A stretch of DNA of 64,000 bases from Brachyspira sp. SAP_772 (GCF_009755885.1 NZ_VYIX01000002.1:227957-291956), one strand, 5' to 3'; shown: positions 38,169 through 48,005, numbered from the stretch's first letter. Notes: generated by a model not told the origin, from the sequence alone. A program made the numbers and translations.

Positions 38169-39062
38169 ATGGAAATTAGGGTATTAAAATATTTTTTAAC
38201 AACTATAAGAGAAGGCAACATCACTAAAGCTGCAAAATATCTTAATCTCACTCAGCCTAATTTATCCAGACAGATAAACATGCTTGAAAGGGATATTGGT
38301 CATAAACTTTTTGAAAGAAAGCATAACAATATAATTCTCACCCCTGAGGGTATTTTATTAAAAAAGAGAGCTGAAGAAATAATAAACATGGTAGATAAAA
38401 CAAGAGCTGAGTTTAATTTTACTGATAAAGTTATAGCGGGAGATATATTTATTGGTGCGGGGGAGACTTGGGCTATGAGTTTGGTTGCTTCAGTGATGAA
38501 AGATGTGCAGAAAGATTACCCTCATATAAAATATAATATTTACAGCGGCAATTTTCAAGACATTACAGAAAAGCTTGATAAGGGGCTACTCGATTTTGGT
38601 TTATTAATTGACCCTGCTGATTTATCTAAATATGATTATTTAAAAATGCCTGTAAAAGATACTTGGGGGCTAGCGATGAGAAAAGATTCGCCTCTTTCAA
38701 ATAAAAAAAATATAACAAAGAAAGATTTATTAAATATTCCTTTAATAATTTCAAGGCAGGTAATGGAAACAGAAATGCAGGATAATGATTTTTCAAGGTG
38801 GTTTGCGGACACTTTTGACAATCTTAATATAACAGCAACCTATAACCTAATTTACAATGCATTAATTATGGTAACTGAAGGCATGGGGTATGCTTTATGT
38901 TTAGACAAGTTAATAGACAATATGGAGCATCAAAATATTTGTTTTATACCTTTAAAGCCAAAATTAGAATCTGGTATTAATATAGTTTGGAAGAAGAATC
39001 AGGAGTTTTCAAGGGCTTCTAAAATATTTTTGGACAGGCTTACAAATAAATTTAAGATTTGA
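38169..39062 (+). CDS. LysR-family transcriptional regulator
   Basis: 297 residues. N-terminal winged HTH MEIRVLKYFLTTIREGNITKAAKYLNLTQPNLSRQINMLERDIGHKLF..., then a substrate-binding domain. The family usually regulates a divergent neighbour, but none is divergent here: the upstream genes are on the same strand. AAGG precedes the ATG. Effector unknown. Confidence 0.93.
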   Translation: MEIRVLKYFLTTIREGNITKAAKYLNLTQPNLSRQINMLERDIGHKLFERKHNNIILTPEGILLKKRAEEIINMVDKTRAEFNFTDKVIAGDIFIGAGETWAMSLVASVMKDVQKDYPHIKYNIYSGNFQDITEKLDKGLLDFGLLIDPADLSKYDYLKMPVKDTWGLAMRKDSPLSNKKNITKKDLLNIPLIISRQVMETEMQDNDFSRWFADTFDNLNITATYNLIYNALIMVTEGMGYALCLDKLIDNMEHQNICFIPLKPKLESGINIVWKKNQEFSRASKIFLDRLTNKFKI

Positions 39063-39067
39063 TTTAT

Positions 39068-39497
39068 AACGCACGTTAATATAAATAAAAAACATAAATT
39101 TATTGCTATTTTTTATATAGTCATCAAATTAAAACTGTTAAAACGTGCGGTGTATATATAACAAATTAAAAAAATGCTTGGGTGGGTGTTTAAAATTCTA
39201 ATTAAAACAAAAAATATAAAATAATTTCTAATGCAAAATAAAATTATAAAATCTCGAGGGTGGGGAGAGAGAAAAAAATTTTTAACTTTATTTACGCTTG
39301 CCCGCCCTTTATACCTTATTGTTTGAATAGTTAATTTTATTTTTTTAATTTTTTAGAGCTTAAACTGAAAATTAAAGCCCACCCAAGTTTTATTTAATTT
39401 TAAAATAATTCCACCACACGGTGAGTAGAATTATAAAAAATAAATTAATTAATAATTATAATTTTTATTATAAATAAGAGTCTGTTTACCGTGCGTT
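39068..39497. repeat. Family 1 composite repeat, full A-B-C-C'-B'-A' copy
   Basis: A 39068-39152 (ACGCACGTTAA ... AACGTGCGGTG), B GCTTGGGTGGG (39176-39186), C CGAGGGTGGGG (39255-39265), C' GCTTGCCCGCCC (39296-39307), B' GCCCACCCAAG (39377-39387), A' 39411-39497 (ACACGGTGAG ... ACCGTGCG). B/B' and C/C' can pair as nested stems. It fills the gap after the LysR gene; no coding potential seen. Confidence 0.82.
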
Positions 39498-39512
39498 ATT
39501 TGCTGATAATTA

Positions 39513-39552
39513 CAAATAAAAATCCAAGCATTATAAAATAACACTTGGATTT
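39513..39552 (-). terminator. Rho-independent terminator of the hydrolase gene
   Basis: On the minus strand AAATCCAAG pairs with CTTGGATTT, followed by TTATTTG, 32 bp past the stop. Confidence 0.78.
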
Positions 39553-39583
39553 AAAGAGAAAATTAGTTATAAAGGTATATTAA

Positions 39584-40678
39584 TTATTTTAAATTTTCAG
39601 TAAAAAACTGTGATAATTTTTCAAAAGGAATTTTATCCATATTGTCATATAAATCAACATGGTCAGCATCTTCTACTATTACTAACTCTTTTGGCTCTAA
39701 TGCTTCTTTATAAACATCTTCAGAGTAGTATCTTGAATGAGCTCTATCACCAGCTACTAAAAGTATAGGAGTAGGTGAAACATCTTTAATATTAGACATT
39801 AAAGGAAAGTTCCAGAATGATACAGGCATTGTAGCAGTCCAAGAAGTAACAAAGTTTATAGCACGAGGATGATAAGCTCTTTTAGCATAATAGTTGTAAA
39901 ATGCAGCAAATACAGGGTCAGCATTTTCTGGGAGCTCTTCTGGTACAACCATTGCAGAAGCTTGTATATTATTATTGGCATCAAAAGTAGGTTCATGATT
40001 TCCTAAAGCATAAGTTTTGTTTTCTGCATCTTTCCAACGCTGTTCGCTTAAATATTCCCTTATTATTCTTCTTTGCTCAGGTGTGTAATAATCTTGATGA
40101 CCTCTGCTCATATCTCTTGACATATCATACATTGAAAGAGTTGCAACAGCTTTTATTCTAGTGTCGGTTCCTGCAGCAGTAATAGCCATGCCAGAAAGTC
40201 CGCAAATACCTATTGCACCAATGCGGTTTCTATCTACATAATCAAGTAAACCCAAATAATCTACAGCAGCACTATAATCTTCAGTAAATATATCAGGTGA
40301 AGAAGTGTTTCTTACATCGCCTCCGCTCTCACCTGTAAAAGATGGATCAAATGCTAAAGCAACAAAACCATAAGTAGCCATCTCTTGAGCATATAATCCT
40401 GAAGCTTGTTCTTTAACAGCCCCAAATGGTCCAGATACAACTATAGCCGGATTTTTTTTATTTGTGTAATTTTCTGGTAAATATAAATTTCCTGCTATTT
40501 CTATTCCATAACGATTTTTGAATCTTACTTTTTTCATTTCTATGTTTGTGTAAATTTTAAAAACTCTTGTATCCATTTCATCTCCTCCTTTAGATTGATT
40601 ATTTTGGTTGTTTTGTGATTGATTACAAGACATTAAAAAAGTTAGTATTAAAATTGTTGCTAATATTATTTTTTTCAT
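39584..40678 (-). CDS. Lipoprotein alpha/beta-hydrolase
   Basis: 364 residues. Lipoprotein signal with lipobox LMSC (Cys18), a Gln/Asn linker, then an alpha/beta-hydrolase of the dienelactone-hydrolase-like group: oxyanion region VSGPFG, nucleophile Ser162 in GICGLSGMA, an Asp in LLVAGDRAHSR and His in EDADHVDLYD near the end. Probably a membrane-tethered esterase; substrate unknown. AAGGAGCG precedes the ATG. It lies 33 bp after the acetyltransferase gene, likely one operon. Confidence 0.85.
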   Translation of the reverse strand: MKKIILATILILTFLMSCNQSQNNQNNQSKGGDEMDTRVFKIYTNIEMKKVRFKNRYGIEIAGNLYLPENYTNKKNPAIVVSGPFGAVKEQASGLYAQEMATYGFVALAFDPSFTGESGGDVRNTSSPDIFTEDYSAAVDYLGLLDYVDRNRIGAIGICGLSGMAITAAGTDTRIKAVATLSMYDMSRDMSRGHQDYYTPEQRRIIREYLSEQRWKDAENKTYALGNHEPTFDANNNIQASAMVVPEELPENADPVFAAFYNYYAKRAYHPRAINFVTSWTATMPVSFWNFPLMSNIKDVSPTPILLVAGDRAHSRYYSEDVYKEALEPKELVIVEDADHVDLYDNMDKIPFEKLSQFFTENLK

Positions 40679-40711
40679 TTAACGCTCCTTATCATTAATT
40701 TTTTATTTTTA

Positions 40712-41278
40712 TTATAAATTTTTTATAATTTTAGCAGGCACTCCTCCAACTATTACATTAGAAGGCACATCTTTATTAACCAAAGCACCAGCAGCTATTA
40801 TTGAGTTGTCCCCTATAGTTACACCGCCTAGTATATTTGCCCCCGAGCCTATCCAAACATTATTTCCTATCACCACTTTTGACGGATATGTTGTGCTTCT
40901 ATGCTCTAAATCAAAACCATGATTTAAAGTTGATATAGTAACATTCATTCCAAGAAATACATTGTCTCCGATAGTTATTCCTCCTCTGTCTTGAAATGAG
41001 CATCCGCAGTTAAAAAATACATTCTTTCCAATTTTAATGTTTCTTCCAAAGTCACTGTAAAATGGCGGGAAGCATGTAAAACTTTCATCTATATTTTCAC
41101 CCGTTAGCTTTTCAAATAATTTTCTCACTTCATCTGGAGTGTGATAACTATTATTAATTTCCATAGTTGTCTTTATTGCATTTTGTGCACATTCATGCAA
41201 AAATGGTGAAAGCTCTTTATCAACACTTGATACAGGGTTTCCATCTTTGCAGTATTTTATAAACTCTTCGATATTCAT
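40712..41278 (-). CDS. Maa-type hexapeptide O-acetyltransferase
   Basis: 188 residues. An N-terminal helical domain ([18 protein letters not shown]..., about 1-70) then LbH hexapeptide repeats with [14 protein letters not shown] (catalytic His) and the ending [22 protein letters not shown]. Acetyl-CoA-dependent transferase of sugars or similar; substrate uncertain. Diverged from the 34326 gene. AAGGAAT precedes the ATG. Confidence 0.88.
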   Translation of the reverse strand: MNIEEFIKYCKDGNPVSSVDKELSPFLHECAQNAIKTTMEINNSYHTPDEVRKLFEKLTGENIDESFTCFPPFYSDFGRNIKIGKNVFFNCGCSFQDRGGITIGDNVFLGMNVTISTLNHGFDLEHRSTTYPSKVVIGNNVWIGSGANILGGVTIGDNSIIAAGALVNKDVPSNVIVGGVPAKIIKNL

Positions 41279-41429
41279 TTGTTATTCCTTATTTTTATTA
41301 ACTAAGTTGTATTTTACAAAGAAAATAAATTATATCAAATATTTATGTGTTATAACTTTGTATGCCTAAAAGGTATAGTTTAGTTATTTGAATAATCTAT
41401 CAACTAAATACAAAAATTATTATGAAAGA

Positions 41430-41458
41430 TTGACAAATAGGTATGAAAAGTATATAAT
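41430..41458 (+). promoter_or_regulatory. Consensus sigma70 promoter upstream of the pentanucleotide repeat
   Basis: TTGACA (41430-41435), exactly 17-bp spacer, TATAAT (41453-41458). Transcription should start near 41465, placing the GCATC array in the 5' leader of the 41732 lipoprotein gene. Confidence 0.82.
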
Positions 41459-41492
41459 TATTAACATAATATTAGTAGTGTAAGGTTTGGTT

Positions 41493-41603
41493 ATGTTGTT
41501 TAATCGCATCGCATCGCATCGCATCGCATCGCATCGCATCGCATCGCATCGCATCGCATCGCATCGCATCGCATCGCATCGCATCGCATCGCATCGCATC
41601 TAG
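41493..41603 (+). CDS. Putative leader peptide running through the GCATC array
   Basis: An ATG at 41493, with AAGG about 7 nt upstream, opens 36 codons: MLFNRI then repeated ASHRI pentapeptides. The frame reaches TAG at 41601-41603, immediately after the last repeat. Because the unit is 5 bp, one unit gained shifts the exit to a frame open until TAA at 41785, past the lipoprotein start. Coding is possible but unproven; the peptide could equally be an accident of the repeat. Confidence 0.35.
   Translation: MLFNRIASHRIASHRIASHRIASHRIASHRIASHRI
41506..41600 (+). repeat. Tandem pentanucleotide array (GCATC)19
   Basis: Nineteen perfect GCATC units with no interruption, 50 bp downstream of a consensus promoter and 131 bp before a lipoprotein gene. 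Perfect short repeats of this length usually mutate by slippage. Confidence 0.98.
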
Positions 41604-41731
41604 CATTATATTAAACTTTATAATTTCTCAAATCATAACAAAAAAATTATTCCAGTCTTTGGAAATACTTAAATATATTAATGCCTTTTCTTTCGGCATT
41701 GCAATAAAAAATAAAATAGGAGATATAAAAA

Positions 41732-42532
41732 ATGAGAAAAATATTATTTTTACTGACTATTTTAGTGTTTTTAATTGTTTCTTGTAATAAAAGAGATAGT
41801 ATAGAAGAACACTTAGGAAGTATATATTATGATATAAATGATGAAACAAAAGAAACTAATTATTTATATTTAGATAAAAGTGGAACTATTATTTATGAAG
41901 ATATTTTAAATATAACTGATTTTAATGTGTTATATTATAAATATGATTCAAATAATATATATGTTTTTGAAAATGGAGAATTAGCTTATTATGGAGGTGA
42001 GCCTACAGCATTCTTTTTGAATAAAGACGGATTAACAATTATAGAAAGTTTTTATGAAGTAAAACCAATAAAAACATATGAATTATTAGATAAAAATTTA
42101 GATGAAAATAGGGAATATTATTCAATTGCTAATGAGTATGATAAACAAAGGAATATATCATATAATAAAAGTAATTTTATTAATGGTAAAGAGCCTTATG
42201 AAAAAAGAGAATATGAAAGTTCAGAATATGAAAATACAAAAATAGAAACAAAATCACTATTACCAGATTTTAGAACTATGAATGATAAAGAAATACAAAA
42301 TATTATATTTCAGATAGAACAAATGCAAAGCAAAAATACTTATGAGGTTACAGCTTATGGTTATTTTTTGATGGCTTTTGATGATGTTATACGAAAATAC
42401 GGAGCTAACTCTCAAAGAGTAAAAAATTATATAAATAGGGTTAAGAATTATAATAGCTATACTGATTGGTATAATGATTTAATAAATTTTAATAGCGAAT
42501 ATGAAGACGGTCCTGAATCAGATATTTATTAA
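41732..42532 (+). CDS. Putative lipoprotein, first structural gene behind the repeat
   Basis: 266 residues; lipoprotein signal with lipobox IVSC (Cys18). Mature part rich in Tyr/Asn/Glu, no recognised domain. AGGAGATAT precedes the ATG. It heads a run of four exported-protein genes on the same strand (to 46195), with a 31-bp gap to the next. Expression may depend on the leader repeat. Confidence 0.8.
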   Translation: MRKILFLLTILVFLIVSCNKRDSIEEHLGSIYYDINDETKETNYLYLDKSGTIIYEDILNITDFNVLYYKYDSNNIYVFENGELAYYGGEPTAFFLNKDGLTIIESFYEVKPIKTYELLDKNLDENREYYSIANEYDKQRNISYNKSNFINGKEPYEKREYESSEYENTKIETKSLLPDFRTMNDKEIQNIIFQIEQMQSKNTYEVTAYGYFLMAFDDVIRKYGANSQRVKNYINRVKNYNSYTDWYNDLINFNSEYEDGPESDIY

Positions 42533-42563
42533 ATAATAATAAAAATTTTTTAAGGAGAATACA

Positions 42564-43151
42564 ATGAAAAAAATTTTTATATTGTTTTTAATGTTTAGCT
42601 TTTTACTTTATCCATTTACAAAATCAGAACAATCATATATAGATAAAAGTAAAATAACTAAAACTTCTTTACCAGATGATATGATTAATACTACAGGAGA
42701 CACATCTTATATAATTACTTCTATAGCAATAGCATATTATGATTTTAATAAGAAAATGATAGATTATGAAGAACCAAATGAACTTGTTGATAACTATAAA
42801 TTATATATAAAATATGCAAAAAAAAGTGATGTTAACGAATATGTTCCATATGCACAATTCACTGAAAAAGGTAATACATATAATTTAATTTTCATGGATC
42901 ATCAAGCACCTATAAAAAATTCATATGAAAAAAATTTTTTATTAAATAATGTCAGAGATTTCGTAAGTGCGAATTCTGTTTCATATTATTCTGGTAAAAG
43001 TATGAACTGGAGATTATCATATCAAACTGATAATGAGATACTAGTATTATCTACCGTTGGATTGTATGCTGAATATGATAATATGGAATATAAAGGTAAA
43101 AAAGTTTCAGCTATTGAGTATGTATATGTTTTTAGAAAAATAATTGAATGA
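42564..43151 (+). CDS. Exported protein of unknown function
   Basis: 195 residues with a signal peptide (MKKIFILFLMFSFLLYPFTKS). The rest is predicted soluble, Tyr/Asn-rich, with no recognised domain. AAGGAGAAT precedes the ATG. It lies between a lipoprotein and a TPR protein with short gaps (31 and 21 bp), consistent with one operon. Confidence 0.75.
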   Translation: MKKIFILFLMFSFLLYPFTKSEQSYIDKSKITKTSLPDDMINTTGDTSYIITSIAIAYYDFNKKMIDYEEPNELVDNYKLYIKYAKKSDVNEYVPYAQFTEKGNTYNLIFMDHQAPIKNSYEKNFLLNNVRDFVSANSVSYYSGKSMNWRLSYQTDNEILVLSTVGLYAEYDNMEYKGKKVSAIEYVYVFRKIIE

Positions 43152-43172
43152 TGATTCATTTAGGATTTATTT

Positions 43173-44984
43173 ATGAAAAAAATTATAATTATATTGTTTA
43201 TTTTTACAAGTATATTATTCTCTTATGAAAATTATGATAAGGTTGATAGATATTTAAAAGAATATTCCAAAGAACTATCTTTGATTACTGATAATATTTG
43301 GGGATATAACTATATTATTTATGGTCAGAAGAATGAAGTTATTCCTAGGTACAATATGGCATTTGTAAAACTTACAAATCAAAATGGTATAATAAGATTA
43401 TATATGATAAAATTTTGTGCTAATGAAAAACATTTAGTTGATGAAACAGATGATTATGTATATGATACAAAAAATATAAATGAATTTTATTATCAAGTGT
43501 ATATAGCTACTGATATAAAATATAATACAACTTTTGATATTGAATTTACAAGTATGTATAAAATAACAAAAGATAATAGGTATTTATCAAAAGCTGTTAG
43601 GAGGGGTAATGGTGCTTATATATTAAATAAATTACCTCTAATAAGTGATAGTCAAAAAAATGACTCTTTTTATATGGAACTTGGACATGCATATGTTAAT
43701 GAAAAAGTACAATATCTTAAAACAGGCATGTTAACTTACTATTATGTAGATTATGAATTTGAAGATTTTGATTTGTTAAATGATATAATATATAATGGAG
43801 CTTTTATCTCTATGACAAGACCTTCTAAAGCATTTTTAAATAATAGGAAAAATCTTTTAATAAGAAATGGAGAAGCCATAAAAAAGGAAATAGAAGATTT
43901 TGAAAGAAAAGAGGCAGAAGAAGCCAAGAGAAAGGAAATGGAAAAAATTAATCAGGCAAAAGAAAAAGAAAATTTAGCTGAAAAATATTACAATGAAGGA
44001 AATTATTATGAAGCTATAAATTTGTTAAATGAAGCTATAAATTTAAATACTAAGTCTGAAAAAAGTTATTTTTTATTGGGAAAATCACATTTAGCTAGGA
44101 AAGAGTATGAAGCAGCTGCTGATAATTTTTATCAAGTATTATCATACAATAAAAATGATATAACAACTTGGTATTTATTGGGAAAAACATATTTTGAAGC
44201 AGAAGATTATACTAGGTGTTTAAATGCCTTATCTAAAGTAGAAGAATTAGATCCTAAAAATAAAGAAAATTTATTTATGATAGCAGCAGCCAATTATAAT
44301 TATGGATATGTAGATGAGGCAATAGAATATTTTAAAAAATATATAGAACTTGATAATAAAAATGATACTGTTTGGTATTGGCTTGGAAAATCATATGAAA
44401 GTATAAAAAATAATGAAGAAGCTGAGAATGCTTATTTATCAGGATTAAAAGTAAATCCAAAAAATTCTGATATTTTATATGCTTTAGGGGAATTGAATAA
44501 AAATACAGGAAATGTTAAAGAGGCTAAAAAATATTATGAGGAAGCTTTAGAAGCAAATCCTAATAACAATTCTTCTAAGAATAAATTAGAGCTTATAAAT
44601 AGAGCTGAAAATATACAAAAGTTAAATAGAAGTTTAAATACTGCTAAAATTTTTAGAACTACTGGAGGAGTATTAATGTTAGGAGGTGCTTTAACAGTTG
44701 TTAGTCCTTTTGTTATTCAGTATGTTAATACAAAGAGTATAAATAATATGAATTTTGACTTTTTAAACTCTTCTAAAACTGATAAAGATTCTAAACTTCA
44801 ACGTACTTTATTTTATACAGGGATTGGGATATTTGGAGCAGGATTAATTACAACTATTATATCATCATTTACAATTAGTAATTTGGAAAGACAAATATCT
44901 TACGCTTTTGTTCCTATTATTAATAAAAATGAATATGGTATTATGGATTATGGGTATGCATTTAATTTTAGTTATAAATTTTAG
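43173..44984 (+). CDS. Exported TPR-repeat protein with C-terminal membrane helices
   Basis: 603 residues. Signal peptide 1-17, an N-terminal domain of about 220 residues of unknown fold, a charged helix (about 230-265), then about six TPR motifs (AEKYYNEGNYYEAINLLNEAINLN, AADNFYQVLSYNKND, ALSKVEELDPKN, AIEYFKKYIELDNKN and so on). Two hydrophobic helices follow (about 500-520 and 545-570). TPRs mediate protein-protein contacts, probably periplasmic. AGGATT precedes the ATG. Confidence 0.82.
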   Translation: MKKIIIILFIFTSILFSYENYDKVDRYLKEYSKELSLITDNIWGYNYIIYGQKNEVIPRYNMAFVKLTNQNGIIRLYMIKFCANEKHLVDETDDYVYDTKNINEFYYQVYIATDIKYNTTFDIEFTSMYKITKDNRYLSKAVRRGNGAYILNKLPLISDSQKNDSFYMELGHAYVNEKVQYLKTGMLTYYYVDYEFEDFDLLNDIIYNGAFISMTRPSKAFLNNRKNLLIRNGEAIKKEIEDFERKEAEEAKRKEMEKINQAKEKENLAEKYYNEGNYYEAINLLNEAINLNTKSEKSYFLLGKSHLARKEYEAAADNFYQVLSYNKNDITTWYLLGKTYFEAEDYTRCLNALSKVEELDPKNKENLFMIAAANYNYGYVDEAIEYFKKYIELDNKNDTVWYWLGKSYESIKNNEEAENAYLSGLKVNPKNSDILYALGELNKNTGNVKEAKKYYEEALEANPNNNSSKNKLELINRAENIQKLNRSLNTAKIFRTTGGVLMLGGALTVVSPFVIQYVNTKSINNMNFDFLNSSKTDKDSKLQRTLFYTGIGIFGAGLITTIISSFTISNLERQISYAFVPIINKNEYGIMDYGYAFNFSYKF

Positions 44985-45106
44985 CTTATAAAGCGAACGA
45001 TAAAAATATATTATTATCAATTTTATTAAGGATATTATATAGATTATTTAGAAAAGCTTAAAAATGAATATTTAAAAGAGTTAAATAAAAAATAATGGAG
45101 TCATAT

Positions 45107-46195
45107 ATGAAAAAGATATTATTAATATTTATAATACTACTGTTTAATATAGCTCATATATATTCTAAAACTATAGAAGAAGATTTTTTATCCTATGTGT
45201 TAATAGGAGATGCTAAGAAAGTTTTATATTATATAAATAAGGAAAAGGTTGATATAAATTTAAAAAATGAATATGGATTAACTCCTTTAATATTGTCTAT
45301 AATAGCTAATCAAAATGAAATAACAGAAATACTTATAAGAAAAGGTGCTAATTTCGATTTAAAAGATAATGAAGGTAAGACAGCTTTATTATGGGCTATT
45401 TCTAAAGATAATATAGAAGCACTAAAAATGCTTATGGATGCAGGAGTTAATTTTGATATTGCATATGAAATTAGAAATGAAGACAATTTTTTTAAAAATC
45501 TTACACCTTTATTATGGGCATCTATAAATAATAATATTGAAGCTTTAAAAATACTTATTAATGCGGGTGCTAATATAAACATTACATGTGAAATTAGAAA
45601 TGAAGACGATTTTATTAAAAATTTTACGCCTCTAATCTGGGTTAGTGGCGAAGGTAATATCGAAGCTTTAAAAATACTTATTAATGCAGGTGCTGATCTT
45701 GATATCAAATTTGAATATAGAGAAGGTGGAAGGCATTTAAAAAATATGACAGCTTTAAATTTTGCTGCTATGATTCATAATACAGAAGTTTTAAGAATAC
45801 TTATTAATGCAGGTGCTAATCTTGATATTAAATCTGAATATAGAGAAGATGAAATGTATTTAAAAAATGCTACAGCTTTAATATTGGCTCTTCCTAGATA
45901 TGATTCTCCTTATTCTGATTACGAAAATATAAAAATGCTCATTGATGCTGGGGCTGATATTGATATGAAATTTGAAATGCAAACTAATGAGGGATATTTT
46001 AAAAATGCTACAGCTTTAATACTGGCTATCACTGACGATTATACTGCAATATATTTAAAAGTGCTTATTGATGCTGGTGCTGATATTAATGCTATTGTAC
46101 AATTAGATAATATTGATTATAGTGCATTAGATTTAGCCAAAAAAATTGGAAATGAGGTTATTATAAATATGCTTGTTTCTGCAGGTGCCAAATAA
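45107..46195 (+). CDS. Exported ankyrin-repeat protein
   Basis: 362 residues from ATG 45107; GGAG 6 nt upstream argues against the in-frame ATG at 45095. Signal peptide, then about eight ankyrin repeats (NEYGLTPLILSIIANQNEITEILIRKGAN, ...ALKILINAGA...). Several repeats carry an insertion of about ten residues (for example YREGGRHLKN), longer than the 33-residue standard. A binding protein of unknown partner, last of this gene run. Confidence 0.85.
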   Translation: MKKILLIFIILLFNIAHIYSKTIEEDFLSYVLIGDAKKVLYYINKEKVDINLKNEYGLTPLILSIIANQNEITEILIRKGANFDLKDNEGKTALLWAISKDNIEALKMLMDAGVNFDIAYEIRNEDNFFKNLTPLLWASINNNIEALKILINAGANINITCEIRNEDDFIKNFTPLIWVSGEGNIEALKILINAGADLDIKFEYREGGRHLKNMTALNFAAMIHNTEVLRILINAGANLDIKSEYREDEMYLKNATALILALPRYDSPYSDYENIKMLIDAGADIDMKFEMQTNEGYFKNATALILAITDDYTAIYLKVLIDAGADINAIVQLDNIDYSALDLAKKIGNEVIINMLVSAGAK

Positions 46196-46209
46196 TTTTT
46201 ATACATATT

Positions 46210-46257
46210 AAAAGACAGGAGTTTTAATAAAAAAGCTCTTGTCTTTTTATTTTTTTA
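46210..46257 (+). terminator. Rho-independent terminator after the ankyrin gene
   Basis: AAAAGACAGGAG pairs with CTCTTGTCTTTT (one G-U) and is followed by T-rich sequence. Confidence 0.85.
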
Positions 46258-46383
46258 TATAAAAATTTTTCACTAAATACATTTTTCTAAAAATTTGATT
46301 TTTTATCTCTTTTGTATAATACTTATTATATAGCGTTTATTATATTCAAATATAATAAATTATCTTAAAAATAAGGATTTGCG

Positions 46384-47739
46384 ATGATAGAAAATTTTAT
46401 ACCTAATAAAAAAGTATTCGTTTTTGATACAAATGTTATACTGCATGATTTTAAATCAATATTTTCTTTTGAAGAAACTAATATTGTTATACCTATTACG
46501 GTTTTGGAGGAAGTTGATAAGTTCAAAAAAGGAAGCGATACAATTAATTTTAATGCAAGAGAGTTTATAAGGGAGCTTGACGCTATAGTTGAAAAAAATG
46601 AAAAAACTGAAGGGGTAAAAGACATATTCAAAAAAGGTGCTTTGCTTGATAATAAAAGTAAAGTATTTGTTGATGTTAATAACGAAGAGAAAGAAGATTT
46701 TAAAAAGATATTTGCAGGAAACATCCCTGATCATAAGATACTTTCTTGTGCTTATAATTTGAAATCTGAAAATTATAGAGTAGTTCTCATTACAAAAGAT
46801 ATTAATATGAGGATGAAGGCAAGAAGTTTAGGTATAGATACTCAGGATTATAACACTGATAAAATAGATAAATTATCTTCATTATTTACAGGTATAGAAA
46901 GTATCTCTGGAGATAATGCACGCATTTATATAAAAGAGCTTCAAGAAAGTAAAGAGATAGGAGTTAAAGAAGAGCATTCAATTTATCCTAATACATATTT
47001 TTGTTATAGAGTAAATGAAGAAGATGATGCCGTAATAGGTAAATATAAAGATGATACTAATACAATAGTTTATGTTGATAGTGATATTAATGCTTATGGT
47101 ATAAGTCCAAGAAACGAAGAGCAGGCTATGGCTTTGGATGTTTTGCTTGATAACAACATACCTTTAGTTACAATAATGGGTAAGGCAGGAACAGGTAAAA
47201 CACTTTTAGCTCTTGCTGCTGCTTTAGAAAAAAGAAGGGAGTATAGGCAAATACTTTTAGCTCGTCCGATTGTTGCACTTTCTAATAAAGATTTAGGTTT
47301 TTTACCGGGCGATGTTAATAGTAAATTAGACCCTTATATGCAGCCTTTATTTGACAACCTCTCAGTAATACAGCATATTCATTCTGATGACAGCGATGAA
47401 AGTAAGAATATAAAGAAAATGCTTGAAAATGAAAAGATAGTAATTTCTCCGCTTGCGTATATTAGAGGAAGAAGCTTAAATAGAATATATTTTATAGTAG
47501 ATGAAGCACAGAACTTAACTCCTCATGAAATAAAAACCATCATAACAAGGGCAGGCGAAGGCACAAAAATAGTATTTACAGGAGATATTCACCAGATAGA
47601 TACTCCTTATTTGGATGAAAGAAACAATGGACTTACTTATTTAATAGACAGAACCAAAGGAGAAATTTTAAGCGGTACTGTAACACTTGAGAAAGGAGAG
47701 CGTTCAAAACTTGCCGAGCTTGCTGCGAACGTGTTATAA
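46384..47739 (+). CDS. PIN-domain/PhoH-family ATPase
   Basis: 451 residues. N-terminal PIN nuclease domain (VFVFDTNVILHDFKSI, with Asp residues for metal) and C-terminal PhoH ATPase: Walker A GKAGTGKTLLALAA, Walker B IYFIVDEAQNLTPHE, and the end motif GDIHQIDTPYLDERNNGLTYL. YlaK-type proteins of this layout are linked to RNA unwinding and cleavage. AAGGATTTGCG precedes the ATG. Single gene with its own terminator. Confidence 0.94.
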   Translation: MIENFIPNKKVFVFDTNVILHDFKSIFSFEETNIVIPITVLEEVDKFKKGSDTINFNAREFIRELDAIVEKNEKTEGVKDIFKKGALLDNKSKVFVDVNNEEKEDFKKIFAGNIPDHKILSCAYNLKSENYRVVLITKDINMRMKARSLGIDTQDYNTDKIDKLSSLFTGIESISGDNARIYIKELQESKEIGVKEEHSIYPNTYFCYRVNEEDDAVIGKYKDDTNTIVYVDSDINAYGISPRNEEQAMALDVLLDNNIPLVTIMGKAGTGKTLLALAAALEKRREYRQILLARPIVALSNKDLGFLPGDVNSKLDPYMQPLFDNLSVIQHIHSDDSDESKNIKKMLENEKIVISPLAYIRGRSLNRIYFIVDEAQNLTPHEIKTIITRAGEGTKIVFTGDIHQIDTPYLDERNNGLTYLIDRTKGEILSGTVTLEKGERSKLAELAANVL

Positions 47740-47756
47740 AATTATTAAATAATAGT

Positions 47757-47793
47757 AAAGCATAGAGAGTGAAGCCCACCCTTTATGCTTTTT
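47757..47793 (+). terminator. Rho-independent terminator of the PIN-PhoH gene
   Basis: AAAGCATA and TATGCTTT stem around a 19-nt loop containing GCCCACCC, followed by TTT ATTT. Confidence 0.7.
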
Positions 47794-47869
47794 ATTTACT
47801 TTTTCGCTGTAATCCTATATATTTTTTAATTTAATGCTAAAAATATAAATTAGTGCTTTTGCAACTTTG

Positions 47870-48005
47870 ACGAAGTCCGCACCGCGACCGAAGGAAGTGC
47901 CTGTGGGTGCGACTGAAAGGAGTGCCTGCGACCGAAGGGAGTCCTTCAGGGCGACTGTAGGAAGTACCTTTAGGTATGGGTGCGAGCCACTGGAAAAGTT
48001 GATAA
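47870..48005. repeat. Family 2 hairpin 3 with an expanded GC-rich loop
   Basis: The conserved stem CAACTTT (47872-47878)/AAAAGTTG (47994-48001) encloses about 115 nt. The loop starts GACGAAGTCCGCACCGCGA, as at 34071, and continues with four diverged copies of a 20-30 bp motif CGACYGWAGGRAGT. It makes up most of the gap between the PhoH-type gene and the toxin-antitoxin pair. Confidence 0.82.

Noticed and set aside
45042-45095. Eighteen open codons reading DYLEKLKNEYLKELNKK just before the ankyrin gene, possibly the end of a lost gene
   Set aside because: No start, no upstream frame and low-complexity composition; too short to support a pseudogene.
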